A stretch of DNA of 64,000 bases from G963675935 sp963719005 (GTDB lineage Bacteria > Planctomycetota > Planctomycetia > Pirellulales > Thermoguttaceae). The notes under the pieces were generated by a model. The model ran no database searches and had not been told where the DNA came from. It worked only from the letters and a program-made list of their open reading frames with translations. Shown piece by piece: positions 8,942-17,518 of this stretch (position 1 is its first letter; the number at the start of each line of letters is the position of its first letter). Made by a program: the position numbers and the translations under genes. The stretch covers positions 930,001 through 994,000 of the forward strand of contig CAVRAR010000014.1 of assembly GCA_963719005.1 (NCBI GenBank), in the 5' to 3' direction.

Positions 8942-10172
8942 GACCGCCCGCACCGAGGCCGTCAACGTCAGCGGGCAGTTGGCCGCGATCGAGCTGCTCG
9001 AACGGGAAATCAAACGTCTCAAAGACATGAGCGGCATCTTGTTCAACCAGATCGGTTCGCTCGATCTGCGGCAAAACGGCCAGGATGTGCGCGTGGCGGT
9101 GATCGAGGCGCCAAAACTGGTGAAGTCGCCGGTTTCTCCGCTGCGGAGTTTGGCGGCGATTGTCGCCGTCTTGGGCGGTTTGGCGGGGGCGATCGGGTTG
9201 GTCACGCTGCTGGACGCGTTGGACGACCGTTTCCGCTCGGTGGAGGAGATGCAGGGGCGGTTGGGGCTCCCCTTGCTGACGATGATCCAGCCGCTGGAGG
9301 CGCCGGCCAGCACGGGACTGCAGGCGCTGGTGACGCACGCTACACCCACTTCATCGACCAGCGAAAACTTCCGCACGCTGCGGACCGCCCTGTCGTTGAC
9401 CCACCCCGACGCTCATCAGATCGTCGTGACCAGTCCCGAACCGGGCGACGGCAAGACGACCGTGCTGGCCAATCTGGCCGTCTGCTACGCCCAGGCCGGC
9501 AAACGAACGTTGCTGATCGACGCCGATCTGCGGCGTCCCGGCTTGACCGCGTTGATGAACATGCGCGGGCCGCGCGGCCTAAGCGAGGTCCTCCGTTCGG
9601 AAATCAATCCTTCCGAAATGGCGTCCCTGCATATCCAACCTTCCGGCGCGGAAGGACTGGACATCCTGCCTTCCGGCGCCCGGCCCAGCGATCCGGCGGA
9701 ACTGCTCGGCAGTCCTCGGCTCTCACAACTGCTCGCCTGGGCGGAGACGGTCTACGACATGATCTTGATCGATAGCCCCCCAACAGTTGCCACCGCCGAT
9801 ACGGCGGTCATCGGTCGATTGGTCGACGGCATCGTGCTGGTCGTGCAACCGACCAAGAACCGCCGCCGCTTGGTAACTCGCGTCGTCGAACAGCTCGAAC
9901 TGATGAAACTCCCCATCCTCGGGTTGATCGTCAACCGGGCCGATGCAGTGGAAGATCGCGGTTACTACAGCTATCACCACTACGGATACGGGTACGGATA
10001 CGAAAACGGGTACGGCTACGGCAACGAAGAGTACGACAAAGACAAACAGCCGTCGGGCACGGCGGAAGACAAGACCGGGGAAGAGTGCGTACCTTTTGCG
10101 GATGTAACGGGGAAAAGCCGCGACGACGAAGAAGAATCGCGTAATCTCCTCGTTCCGCGTCGCGTGGCGTGA
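8940..10172 (+). CDS. BY-kinase (Wzc/CpsD-like tyrosine kinase), C-terminal part of the fusion
   Basis: Continues the Wzz-type protein in the +1 frame from codon GAG at 8940-8942; joined with the upstream part it gives about 795 aa. It contains the second transmembrane segment (LAAIVAVLGGLAGAIGLVTL). Then follow Walker A (SPEPGDGKTT), Walker A' (LLIDADLRRPG) and Walker B (MILIDSPP), the three signatures of bacterial tyrosine kinases that control polysaccharide polymerisation and export. The tail holds ten tyrosines within about 28 residues (YYSYHHYGYGYGYENGYGYG and following), the expected autophosphorylation cluster. A separate TTG start at 8979 is possible but has no good ribosome binding site. 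The next gene follows by 22 nt. Confidence 0.88.
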   Translation, partial: ETARTEAVNVSGQLAAIELLEREIKRLKDMSGILFNQIGSLDLRQNGQDVRVAVIEAPKLVKSPVSPLRSLAAIVAVLGGLAGAIGLVTLLDALDDRFRSVEEMQGRLGLPLLTMIQPLEAPASTGLQALVTHATPTSSTSENFRTLRTALSLTHPDAHQIVVTSPEPGDGKTTVLANLAVCYAQAGKRTLLIDADLRRPGLTALMNMRGPRGLSEVLRSEINPSEMASLHIQPSGAEGLDILPSGARPSDPAELLGSPRLSQLLAWAETVYDMILIDSPPTVATADTAVIGRLVDGIVLVVQPTKNRRRLVTRVVEQLELMKLPILGLIVNRADAVEDRGYYSYHHYGYGYGYENGYGYGNEEYDKDKQPSGTAEDKTGEECVPFADVTGKSRDDEEESRNLLVPRRVA

Positions 10173-10194
10173 ACAATTGACGGGGCCAGGCATA

Positions 10195-10902
10195 ATGGGC
10201 AACAACCGCTCTTCAGGGACCGCCCTTCGCAGGCATCTATACCTGCTCACCACGATGATGCTCGTTCCGGCGTTCATCGGCATCTATTGGGCGAGCTTCT
10301 GGCTGCGATTCGAGGGGCAACTGGACGATGAGAACCTGGCGTGTTTCGCCGCCACGGTCGGCTGGATCGTGACCGTCAAACTCGGCTGGTTCGCCGGCTT
10401 GCGGGCCTGTCGCGGATGGCGTCGCTCGGTGACGTTTTACGATCTGGTAATCTTGCTGCGGGCGGCTACCGGCGGTCTGCTGACGATGATGACGATTCAG
10501 TATCTGCTCGGCCCCCTGCCGACGATTCCTCGCAGCGTCTTCTTGTTGGATTGGGGCACGACCGTCGTCGTGCTCGGCGGCATCCGCTCGCTGCTGCGCG
10601 GAGTGCGCGAAATGCGATGGTCGTTGTTTTCCCCGCCCGACCAGGTGCGCGTGCTGATTGCCGGCGTCGGCGACATGGCGATCTCGACGCTGCGGATGAT
10701 TCGCCGCATCGGCCAGCCGCGCTATCGCGTCGTCGGGTTTCTCGGCGGCAATCCGGCCGACGTGGGAACGCGAATCGACGGCGTCCCGGTGGTCGGCGTT
10801 TGCGAACAGGCCAGCCGTCTGGTCGCGCGCTACGCGATACGGCAAATCCTCGTCGCCCAGGGCGATCTTGCCGGCGGGGCGACTTCGCAGGCTCGTGGAT
10901 GA
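10195..10902 (+). CDS. CapD/FlaA1-type sugar nucleotide dehydratase, N-terminal membrane part (frameshifted)
   Basis: Begins MGNNRSSGTALRRHLYLL at ATG 10195. It carries several predicted transmembrane helices (for example LTTMMLVPAFIGIYWASFWL) followed by the start of a CoA-binding-like Rossmann region (VRVLIAGVGDMAISTLRMIR). This is the N-terminal layout of WbpM/CapD-type UDP-sugar 4,6-dehydratases. The frame ends early at TGA 10900-10902. The homologous continuation is in the +1 frame, joined across the G run at 10876-10879, giving ...DLAGG-RLRRLVDDVR. One G too many would explain it. With the next entry the gene would encode about 630 aa. Confidence 0.8.
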   Translation: MGNNRSSGTALRRHLYLLTTMMLVPAFIGIYWASFWLRFEGQLDDENLACFAATVGWIVTVKLGWFAGLRACRGWRRSVTFYDLVILLRAATGGLLTMMTIQYLLGPLPTIPRSVFLLDWGTTVVVLGGIRSLLRGVREMRWSLFSPPDQVRVLIAGVGDMAISTLRMIRRIGQPRYRVVGFLGGNPADVGTRIDGVPVVGVCEQASRLVARYAIRQILVAQGDLAGGATSQARG

Positions 10903-12082
10903 CGTCCGCCGCGATGGCTGCGAGGTTCGCGTGTTGCCCAACTACCGGCAGTTGATCGAAGGGAACGTAACCGTCCAGCCCAGGGCCGTTTCCATCGAAG
11001 ACCTGTTGCAGCGCGAACCGGTGCGATTGGCGATCGACGACATTCGGCAGTGGATCGACGGCCGCGTTATTCTGGTCAGCGGCAGCGGCGGAAGCATCGG
11101 CTCGGAAATCTGCCGGCAGTTGCTGCAATTCGCCCCGCAGCGGATCGTGGCGCTGGATCGCGCGGAAACCGCCCAGTTCTTCCTCGAACGGGAATTGCAG
11201 CCGCTGAAAGGCAAGAATTACCTCGACTTCTGCATCGCGGACGTGCTCGACGAGCTTCGCATGCGGCAGGTCTTCATGCAATACCGGCCGGACGTCATCT
11301 TCCACGCCGCCGCCTACAAGCACGTTCCCCTGATGGAACACCATCCGCAGGAAGCGGTAAGGAACATCGTCACCGCCACCCGGCACTTGGCCGACCTGGC
11401 CATGGATTTTCACACCGACTCGTTCGTCATGATCTCGACCGACAAAGCGGTGAATCCCAGCAGCATCATGGGCGCGTGCAAACGGGTCGCCGAAGTATAC
11501 ATCCAATCGCTGGCCGGCCGTTGCTCGACCCGATTCGTCACGGTGCGGTTCGGCAACGTCCTCGATTCGGCGGGAAGCGTGGTGCAATTGTTCCGGCAGC
11601 AGATCGCCGCCGGCGGTCCGGTCACGGTCACGGATCCCCGGATGCTGCGGTTCTTCATGACCATCCCTGAGGCTTCGCGGCTCGTGATCCAGGCCGGGGC
11701 CATCGGCCAAAGCGGACAAATCCTCGTGTTGGACATGGGCGAGCCCGTCCGCATCGTGGATCTGGCCGCCGACATGATCCGGCTCTCCGGATTGCGCGTG
11801 GGCGAGGACATCGCCATCCAGTTCACCGGGCTGCGGCCGGGGGAGAAGCTGTACGAAGAGTTGCACATCCCCGGCGAGCGGCTCTTGCCCACCTGTCACC
11901 CGAAGATCATTGTGGCCGATCACCGGCCGGCTCGCGTAGATAACATTTGCACTGCCATTGCCGAATTGGAACGCCTCGGCCGCGAAACCCCGGAAGCAAT
12001 AGCGGACGAGTTGAAGCGGATCGTGTACGGATACAGTGGCGAAGGGCAACGGCCCGCGCCGAAGCAACTTGCCGCCGCCTGA
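10868..12082 (+). CDS. CapD/FlaA1-type UDP-sugar 4,6-dehydratase/epimerase, catalytic part
   Basis: An extended short-chain dehydrogenase domain. The nucleotide-binding glycine motif is VSGSGGSIGSEICRQLLQF. HAAAYKHVPLMEHHPQEAV is the family hallmark near the substrate site, and ISTDKAVNPSSIMGACKRVAE is the signature region in which Lys replaces the usual catalytic Tyr pattern of other SDRs. The late motif GLRPGEKLYEEL is also present. It acts on UDP-GlcNAc-like sugars for surface polysaccharide synthesis, in line with the preceding BY-kinase. The true reading enters from the upstream frame near 10876-10880, so the TTG at 10868 is not thought to be a genuine start. Confidence 0.88.
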   Translation: MPAGRLRRLVDDVRRDGCEVRVLPNYRQLIEGNVTVQPRAVSIEDLLQREPVRLAIDDIRQWIDGRVILVSGSGGSIGSEICRQLLQFAPQRIVALDRAETAQFFLERELQPLKGKNYLDFCIADVLDELRMRQVFMQYRPDVIFHAAAYKHVPLMEHHPQEAVRNIVTATRHLADLAMDFHTDSFVMISTDKAVNPSSIMGACKRVAEVYIQSLAGRCSTRFVTVRFGNVLDSAGSVVQLFRQQIAAGGPVTVTDPRMLRFFMTIPEASRLVIQAGAIGQSGQILVLDMGEPVRIVDLAADMIRLSGLRVGEDIAIQFTGLRPGEKLYEELHIPGERLLPTCHPKIIVADHRPARVDNICTAIAELERLGRETPEAIADELKRIVYGYSGEGQRPAPKQLAAA

Positions 12083-12310
12083 CGCCGCATTTCTCGTGAA
12101 ACGGGCTCAAGAACTGGCCCTCCGACAAGTCCTTGTCGTTTTCCCAAGCAGCCGTCCAGCAGCGCGGCCGCCGGGCATTCATTGCATTCGCATCTCAAGC
12201 GAAAAGAGGATCGATCTTATGGTCCCGCCGCGCGACGACGGCGTACAACGTACGTCGCCGCTTCATTCTGGAAGCCGTTGCATAACCGTTCACAGGCTGG
12301 TAAGGTAGTC

Positions 12311-12384
12311 GTTATCCTGATTGCAGCGAAGGATCTCGTGTGGAGTACGCCGCGCGCGAGATCTTTGCTGCGCTCAGGATGACG
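12311..12384. repeat. Intergenic inverted repeat, family E (copy 1)
   Basis: An imperfect palindrome with arms beginning GTTATCCTGATTGCAGCGAA and ending TTTGCTGCGCTCAGGATGAC, around a GATCTCG/CGAGATC core. It sits in the 394-nt gap between the dehydratase and the aldose epimerase. A related unit lies at 40711-40823. The rest of this gap shows no supported gene. Confidence 0.7.
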
Positions 12385-12476
12385 CTCGTCGCGCCGAACG
12401 GCTGCGACGTTGCGGCGGTTGGTGCTGGCGGTCTGTCGCGTTTCTGCTTCTTCGTTCGTTTTTTAGGAGTCTCGAA

Positions 12477-13679
12477 ATGAAAGCGTTCTTCGGTTTTGTA
12501 GCGGCAATGGCGATGGGTGCGGCGTTGCTGCCTTGTGCGGGCTGCACGCGGCAAGGTCCACAAGAACGGACGGGTGGATCCCGCGCCGCCCACTCTCCTT
12601 CAACACCCGATGCATCCAAACCCAGCGAGGCGAAAATGAGCGTTCACAAGGAGTTGTTTGGCAAGACGCCCGAGGGCGTCGCCGTCGATCTCTATACGTT
12701 GACCAATAGCAAGGGGCTCCGCGTCAAAATCATGACCTACGGGGCGACGATCATCTCGGTCGAGGCACCCGATCGCAAGGGAAAGGCTGAAAACGTCACG
12801 CTTTCGCTCGACAAGTTGGACGAATACCTCAAGGGGCATCCCTTCTTCGGCTCGACCGTCGGCCGCTACGCCAACCGCATCGCCAAGGGCAAGTTCACCC
12901 TCGACGGCAAGCAATACACGCTGGCTACCAACAACAACGAAAACCATCTGCACGGCGGCGTCAAGGGCTTCGACAAATACGTGTGGGATGCCAAGGCGGT
13001 CGAAACCGCGGATGCCGTCGGGGTGGTCTTCACGCACGTTAGCCCGGACAGCGACGAAGGATACCCGGGACAACTCAACGCCAAGGTGACGTACAGCTTG
13101 ACGAACGACAACGAACTGAAAATGGAGTACGAAGCGACGACCGATCGGCCGACGATCGTCAACCTGACAAATCATACCTATTGGAACCTCACGGGGGCGA
13201 CCGACGACGTGCTCGGCCACGAGTTGATGCTCAACGCCGATCGTTATCTGCCCGTCGATAAGGGCCTGATCCCGCTGGGCGAGCTGAGGAATCTCAAGGG
13301 CACGCCGATGGATTTCACCAGGCCGATGGCGATCGGGTCGCGGATCGCGAAGGTCGAGGGGGGCTACGACCATTGCTACGTGCTGAACAAGAAGCCCGGC
13401 GAGGAGAAGAAGCTGTCGCTGGCCGCGACCGTCTACGAGCCGAAAAGCGGCCGCGTCATGGAGATCTACACGAGCGAGCCCGGCGTGCAGTTCTACTCGG
13501 GCAATTTCCTCGACGGCCAGCAGCAGCGCGGCGGCAAGAAGTTCACCAAGCACTACGGTTTTTGCCTTGAAACACAACATTTTCCCGACTCGCCCAACAA
13601 GCCGCCGTTCCCTTCGGTGGTGTTGAGGCCCGGCGAGACGTACGCGCACAAAACCGTCCATAAGTTCAGTGTGAAGTGA
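12477..13679 (+). CDS. galM: Aldose 1-epimerase (mutarotase), lipoprotein form
   Basis: Interconverts alpha and beta anomers of aldoses. The start ATG at 12477 has AGGAG 7 nt upstream. The 400-residue protein begins with a signal peptide ending in a lipobox-like LLPCAGC and a short Ser/Thr-rich spacer. The GalM fold starts at about residue 48 and includes FFGSTVGRYANRIAKGKFTL, NNENHLHGGVKGFDKYVWDA (catalytic His region), NLTNHTYWNL and VQFYSGNFLDG. A lipoprotein signal suggests periplasmic action on incoming sugars. The stop overlaps the next start (TGATG), which couples it to the sugar porter. Confidence 0.92.
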   Translation: MKAFFGFVAAMAMGAALLPCAGCTRQGPQERTGGSRAAHSPSTPDASKPSEAKMSVHKELFGKTPEGVAVDLYTLTNSKGLRVKIMTYGATIISVEAPDRKGKAENVTLSLDKLDEYLKGHPFFGSTVGRYANRIAKGKFTLDGKQYTLATNNNENHLHGGVKGFDKYVWDAKAVETADAVGVVFTHVSPDSDEGYPGQLNAKVTYSLTNDNELKMEYEATTDRPTIVNLTNHTYWNLTGATDDVLGHELMLNADRYLPVDKGLIPLGELRNLKGTPMDFTRPMAIGSRIAKVEGGYDHCYVLNKKPGEEKKLSLAATVYEPKSGRVMEIYTSEPGVQFYSGNFLDGQQQRGGKKFTKHYGFCLETQHFPDSPNKPPFPSVVLRPGETYAHKTVHKFSVK

Positions 13680-13840
13680 TGAAACTCAAGTTCTACTTGC
13701 TCGGAAGCACGCTGGTGGCCGCGGTGGCCGGCTTCTTGTTCGGATTCGACACGGTCGTCATTTCCGGCACGACCGGGATGCTGACGAAGCAGTTCGATTT
13801 GACGAAGCTGATGCTCGGCGTCACCGTTTCTACGCGCACT
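13679..13840 (+). pseudogene. Sugar porter (MFS), N-terminal fragment before a frameshift
   Basis: From ATG 13679, one base into the galM stop, the frame encodes a first transmembrane helix and the motif FLFGFDTVVISG that opens sugar porter family members. The homology leaves this frame near 13831-13836 and resumes in the +1 frame. Dropping one base there gives a continuous ...GVTVSTALVGTVIGSLAAGK. Past this point the original frame stays open for a long distance only by chance and reads nonsense until it meets the IS element. Confidence 0.75.
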
Positions 13841-13862
13841 GGTCGGCACGGTCATCGGCTCG

Positions 13863-15053
13863 TTGGCGGCGGGCAAGCCTGCCGAACTGCTGGGCCGCAA
13901 GCCGATTTTGCTGTGGTTGGCGGTGCTGTACTTCGTCTCGGCGTTGGGCTGCGGTTTGGCTTGGAGTTGGCCGGCGCTGTTGGCCTTCCGTTTCGTCGGC
14001 GGTTTGGCGATCGGCGGCGCTTCGGTCGTCGCTCCCTTGTATATCAGCGAGATTTCGCCGCCGCAGATTCGCGGCCGGCTGGTGGCGATCAATCAGTTGA
14101 ACATCGTGTCCGGTCTGCTGGTCGCTTACGTCTCGAATTACGCCGTCGCCACCGTGCTGCCGGGCGATCCGCACGCCTGGCGATGGATGCTGGGGCTGTT
14201 GGCCCTTCCGGCCGCCGCGTTTCTGCTGTTAGTGCAACCGATTCCCGAAAGCCCGCGCTGGCTGGTGAAGCGGCATCGCCGCGACGAAGCTCTCGCCATT
14301 CTGCGGAAACTCGGCAACGAGGACGCCGACCGGGTAATGCAGGACATCGTCGATTCGTTGCACGAAGAGACCGTGGCGGCCGACGAGCCGTTCTTCCAGC
14401 GCAAATACATGAGACCGATCCTGCTGGCCGTCATGGTGGCGACGTTCAACCAGTGGTCGGGCATCAACGCCATCCTCTACTACAGCGGCCACATCTTCAC
14501 CATGGCCGGGGCAGGCCAAACCAGCGCGCTCGCGCAGTCGATCATCATCGGCCTGACAAACTTGCTCTTCACTCTGGTCGGCATGTCGGTGATCGACCAT
14601 TTCGGCCGGCGGAAGCTGCTGATCACCGGCGCGGCCGGCCTGACGGTCTGTCTGTCGCTGACTGCCTCCGCCTTTTGGGTAAGCGATCAAATCACCGCAG
14701 GAGCTATCTCGGAGACGTACAAGTTGCTGGTGGGCTGGGCGGTGCTCGGCAGTCTGATCGGCTTCATCGCTTTCTTCGCCTTTTCGTCAGGCGCGGTCAT
14801 TTGGGTGTTCATCAGCGAGATTTTCCCCAACCGCGTCCGTGCCCGCGGGCAGGCGCTCGGCAGTTTCACCCATTGGTTCTGGTGCGCCCTGATCAGCTTC
14901 GGATTCCCGTCGATTGCCGACTACTCGAAGGGCGCCCCGTTCCTTTTCTTTGCGGCGATGATGTTGCTGCAACTGGTGCTGGTGTGGAAGTTCCTGCCGG
15001 AGACCAAGCGGGTGTCGTTGGAGGAAATGCAGCGACACTTGGGAATCGAGTAG
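13863..15053 (+). CDS. Sugar porter family MFS transporter, main part
   Basis: Contains the remaining eleven or so transmembrane helices. It carries sugar porter signatures PAELLGRKPI (loop 2-3), PLYISEISPPQIRGRLVA after helix 4, and a PESPRWL-type motif at the end of the first half (PIPESPRWLVKRHR). VFISEIFPNRVRARGQALGS in the second half and the terminal PETKRVSLEE complete the set. With the preceding fragment the gene would encode about 457 aa, normal for the family. It probably imports a hexose or pentose whose anomer balance is set by the coupled aldose epimerase. Confidence 0.87.
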   Translation: MAAGKPAELLGRKPILLWLAVLYFVSALGCGLAWSWPALLAFRFVGGLAIGGASVVAPLYISEISPPQIRGRLVAINQLNIVSGLLVAYVSNYAVATVLPGDPHAWRWMLGLLALPAAAFLLLVQPIPESPRWLVKRHRRDEALAILRKLGNEDADRVMQDIVDSLHEETVAADEPFFQRKYMRPILLAVMVATFNQWSGINAILYYSGHIFTMAGAGQTSALAQSIIIGLTNLLFTLVGMSVIDHFGRRKLLITGAAGLTVCLSLTASAFWVSDQITAGAISETYKLLVGWAVLGSLIGFIAFFAFSSGAVIWVFISEIFPNRVRARGQALGSFTHWFWCALISFGFPSIADYSKGAPFLFFAAMMLLQLVLVWKFLPETKRVSLEEMQRHLGIE

Positions 15054-15088
15054 CGTTCGGCCAACACCGACGATCCTTCTTGGACGCA

Positions 15089-15110
15089 GGACGGATTTGG
15101 AAATCCGTCT
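15089..15110. repeat. Intergenic palindrome, family A (copy 1)
   Basis: GGACGGATTT and AAATCCGTCT arms flank a central GG. The same unit occurs at 28911-28934 and twice at 34651-34708, always between genes. Confidence 0.75.
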
Positions 15111-15254
15111 TACGGTCGCTGGTTTTGCCGTCGCACCGCGAACATTGGTGCGAAGTCGGCATGTCCCATGCACTAGAGCAGTTCCACGGTAGGTCTAGCG
15201 CATTCTGGGCGAACTCGGTAAATTGGGTTCATCTCACTCAAGGAGGTGACCCTG

Positions 15255-15602
15255 ATGAAACCGTACGATGCGGAGTTTCGCGGCGAAGTGCTCGCCGCGT
15301 GCGATACGAACGAAGAGCGGCGCGTGATCGCGCTGCGTTTCAAAGTTTCAGAATCTTGGGTGCGGCGCATCCAGCAACAACGTCGCGAGACCGGCCAAGT
15401 GGCGCCAAAGAAGGCGGCTCCGCGTCAGCCCGCGTGGCATGCTTGGGCAGACTGGCTCGTCGCCAAGATCGCGGCTCGGCCCGACATCTATCTGCGCGAA
15501 CTGCAAGCCGATTTGAAGCGGGAGCGCGGCGAAGAGGTTTGCCTGGGAACGCTTTGCGCCGCATGCCAAGCGCTCAAGCAGTCGCGAAAAAAAAGACGCT
15601 GA
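15255..15602 (+). CDS. IS630-family transposase, upstream frame (helix-turn-helix part)
   Basis: ATG 15255 follows AGGAGG with an 8-nt spacer. The 115-residue product begins MKPYDAEFRGEVLAACD. It contains a helix-turn-helix DNA-binding region (VIALRFKVSESWVRRIQQQR) and a second helical domain, as in the N-terminal half of IS630 transposases. It ends shortly after the A8 run at 15587-15594. Ribosomes slipping -1 there would enter the catalytic frame. Confidence 0.87.
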   Translation: MKPYDAEFRGEVLAACDTNEERRVIALRFKVSESWVRRIQQQRRETGQVAPKKAAPRQPAWHAWADWLVAKIAARPDIYLRELQADLKRERGEEVCLGTLCAACQALKQSRKKRR

Positions 15603-16195
15603 TTGCCAGCGAACAGGATCGCCCCGATGTGGTTGAGCAGCGCGCGGCATGGCGCACTTCGCAGGAGTCGATCGATCCCGCCAAAGTCGTTTTCATCGAT
15701 GAAACGTGGGCTAAATCCAACATGACCCGCACCTACGGCCGCTCGGAACTCGGCACGCGTTTGCTGGAAAAAACTCCTTGCGGACGTTGGCAGACGACGA
15801 CTTTTTTGGGCGCATTGCGGGCCGAGGGATTCATCGCTCCGCTTACCGTGGAAGGCGGCATCAACGGCGAACTGTTCCGCGCCTGGGTCGAGCAACATCT
15901 GGCACCGGCCTTGAAACCTGGCGACATCGTGGTGATGGACAATCTCTCCAGCCACAAGGTGGCTGGAGTTCGCAAAGCCATCGAAGCGGCCGGTGCCGAG
16001 CTGCGCTACCTGCCCCCGTACTCGCCGGACCTGAACCCCATCGAGTTGGCGTTTTCCAAGTTCAAAAAGTTGCTCCGTGACGGAGCCGAACGGACCGTCG
16101 ATAAGCTATGGAAACTCTGCGGCAGCATCCTCGACCAATTCACGGAATCCGAGTGCCGAAACTATTTTCAACACTGCGGATACCGCTACACCTAA
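15590..16195 (+). CDS. IS630-family transposase, DDE catalytic frame
   Basis: Begins by -1 shift from the upstream frame and has no good start of its own. It carries the DDE triad in the expected order: VVFIDETWAKSNMTRTYG (first Asp), GDIVVMDNLSSHK (second Asp) and LPPYSPDLNPIELAFSKFKK (Glu). The spacing of the last two fits the IS630 DD-about-34-E arrangement. The product ends at TAA 16193-16195, 13 nt before the right inverted repeat tip. The catalytic residues are intact, so this copy could be active and could also act on the related MITE. Confidence 0.88.
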   Translation, partial: KKTLIASEQDRPDVVEQRAAWRTSQESIDPAKVVFIDETWAKSNMTRTYGRSELGTRLLEKTPCGRWQTTTFLGALRAEGFIAPLTVEGGINGELFRAWVEQHLAPALKPGDIVVMDNLSSHKVAGVRKAIEAAGAELRYLPPYSPDLNPIELAFSKFKKLLRDGAERTVDKLWKLCGSILDQFTESECRNYFQHCGYRYT

Positions 16196-16324
16196 AATGA
16201 AACCGCTCTAGTATGGCTACAATATACGCCCCTCGTTAGAGCAGTGCAGGCTCAACCGACGACGATTCGCTCTGCCAATCGCCGTATCAAGCAGGCCAGG
16301 GGGATTCGTCGGGTTAGGAAAACG

Positions 16325-16353
16325 TTGCGGATTATGCGGCTACTTGCTATAAA
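16325..16353 (+). promoter_or_regulatory. Candidate promoter for the giant surface protein gene
   Basis: TTGCGG at 16325-16330 and TATAAA at 16348-16353 are separated by 17 nt, about 80 nt before the start codon at 16435. Judged by eye. Confidence 0.4.
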
Positions 16354-16434
16354 AGAGATTGTCTGCGCACGTCATTCCATTCCGGGATTAGTTCCCTTTC
16401 AGTCTCAGCATGTTGTCGCAACCAGGAGGGCCGC

Positions 16435-17518
16435 ATGGCACGCACGTCTCGCCGCACGTTCAGGGATTTGATCACGAGGTCGCCTATGCGTCGAGGGAGC
16501 AGCGCTCGCGGCAAGGCCACCTTTGCGCGCCGGCTCGCCCTTGAGCCCCTCGAACTTCGGCAGTTGCTCTCCGTCAACCCCATCATCAGCGAAATCCTGG
16601 CCGACAACGGCGTCGGAATCACCGACTCGTCGGGCAACCACTCGGACTGGCTGGAGATCTGCAATCCGAACAGCCAACAGGCGATCGACTTGACCGGCTG
16701 GAAACTTCAGTACGACACCGGCGGCAGCGCGAAGACCTGGACGTTCCCTTCCATGAGTCTCGGGCCGAACGAGTCGCGAGTGATCTTTTGCACTTCGGGA
16801 CTGAGCCAAACCGATCCCACCCAGGAACTGCACGCCAATTTCAATCTCTCCAAGTCGGGCAAGTACCTGGCGCTGTTGGACAACAACAACAATGTCGTCC
16901 AGTCGTTCAGCCCCACGTTTCCCTCGCTCGATACGGACGTCTCCTACGGCACGGGGCAAGCGGTGACGGAGACCACATTGGTCGATACCGGGGCGACGGC
17001 CCGCTATTACGCTCCCACGAGCAACAGCCTCGGCTCGACGTGGACGCAGCCGGGGTTCAGCGACACCGGCTGGGCGTCGGGGCCGACGGGCCTCGGATAC
17101 GTCAGCATGGTTCCCGGCTTCGCGGTCACCGAGTACAAATCGAACCTCAGCAGCGTTAGCAGCGTGGCTCAAGCCCAATCGGTGATCGACACCGTGTCGA
17201 ACCAGAGTTGGACGGCCAGTGAGACGGCCTCCGTCGTCAATTACATGAACACCGGCGGCGGCGGGGAGTTTTCTTCCGGTGACCGCACCTTCCCGGGAAT
17301 GTCGATCGGCACTGAAGTCGATTGCTTCGTGACGCAGGCCACGGGCCGCGTTCACATCCCGAGCGCGGGCAACTGGACCTTCGGCGTGAACAGCGACGAC
17401 GGATTCACGTGCACCGTCAACGGGCAGACCTTCGCCTACGACGGCCTGCGCGGCCCCGGCGACTCCTTCGGCACCGTGACGTTCGCCGCCGCGGGCGATT
17501 ACGACCTCTCGCTGGTTG
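16435..17518 (+). CDS. Giant modular surface protein, N-terminal part with LEPR-XLL-like motif
   Basis: ATG 16435 follows an AGGAGG. The N-terminus is basic and carries LEPLELRQLLSV (residues 36-47), the LEPR-XLL-type motif that marks many very large planctomycete exported proteins. A lamin-tail domain follows (about 48-165; SDWLEICNPNSQQAIDLTGW). Then comes a sandwich module with a PA14-like segment (NWTFGVNSDDGFTCTVNGQT). The homologous frame leaves near 17511-17518 and continues in the +1 frame. This frame stays open to 18162 but reads arginine-rich nonsense after the break. Together with the next four entries it formed one gene of about 3200 codons. Confidence 0.8.

Larger units (their letters stand above)
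15176..16208 (+). mobile_element. IS630-family insertion sequence with TA target duplication
   Basis: A 1033-bp element bounded by imperfect inverted repeats: GAGCAGTTCCACGGTAGGTC at the left, and on the complementary strand GAGCGGTTTCATTTTAGGTG at the right. It is flanked by TA on both sides (15174-15175 and 16209-16210), the target expected for IS630/Tc1-mariner enzymes. It carries two overlapping reading frames joined by a likely -1 frameshift in an A8 run. The right end is nearly identical to the left end of the 165-bp MITE at 49566-49730. Confidence 0.88.

Noticed and set aside
10868..10902. Two overlapping genes for the sugar nucleotide dehydratase
   Set aside because: The overlap is a single homologous segment in two frames; one extra G in the GGGG run at 10876-10879 accounts for it.
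13840..15590. Continuation of the 13676 frame as one 839-codon protein fusing transporter and transposase
   Set aside because: Between the transporter break and the IS frame it reads arginine-rich nonsense; the fusion is a coincidence of open frames.
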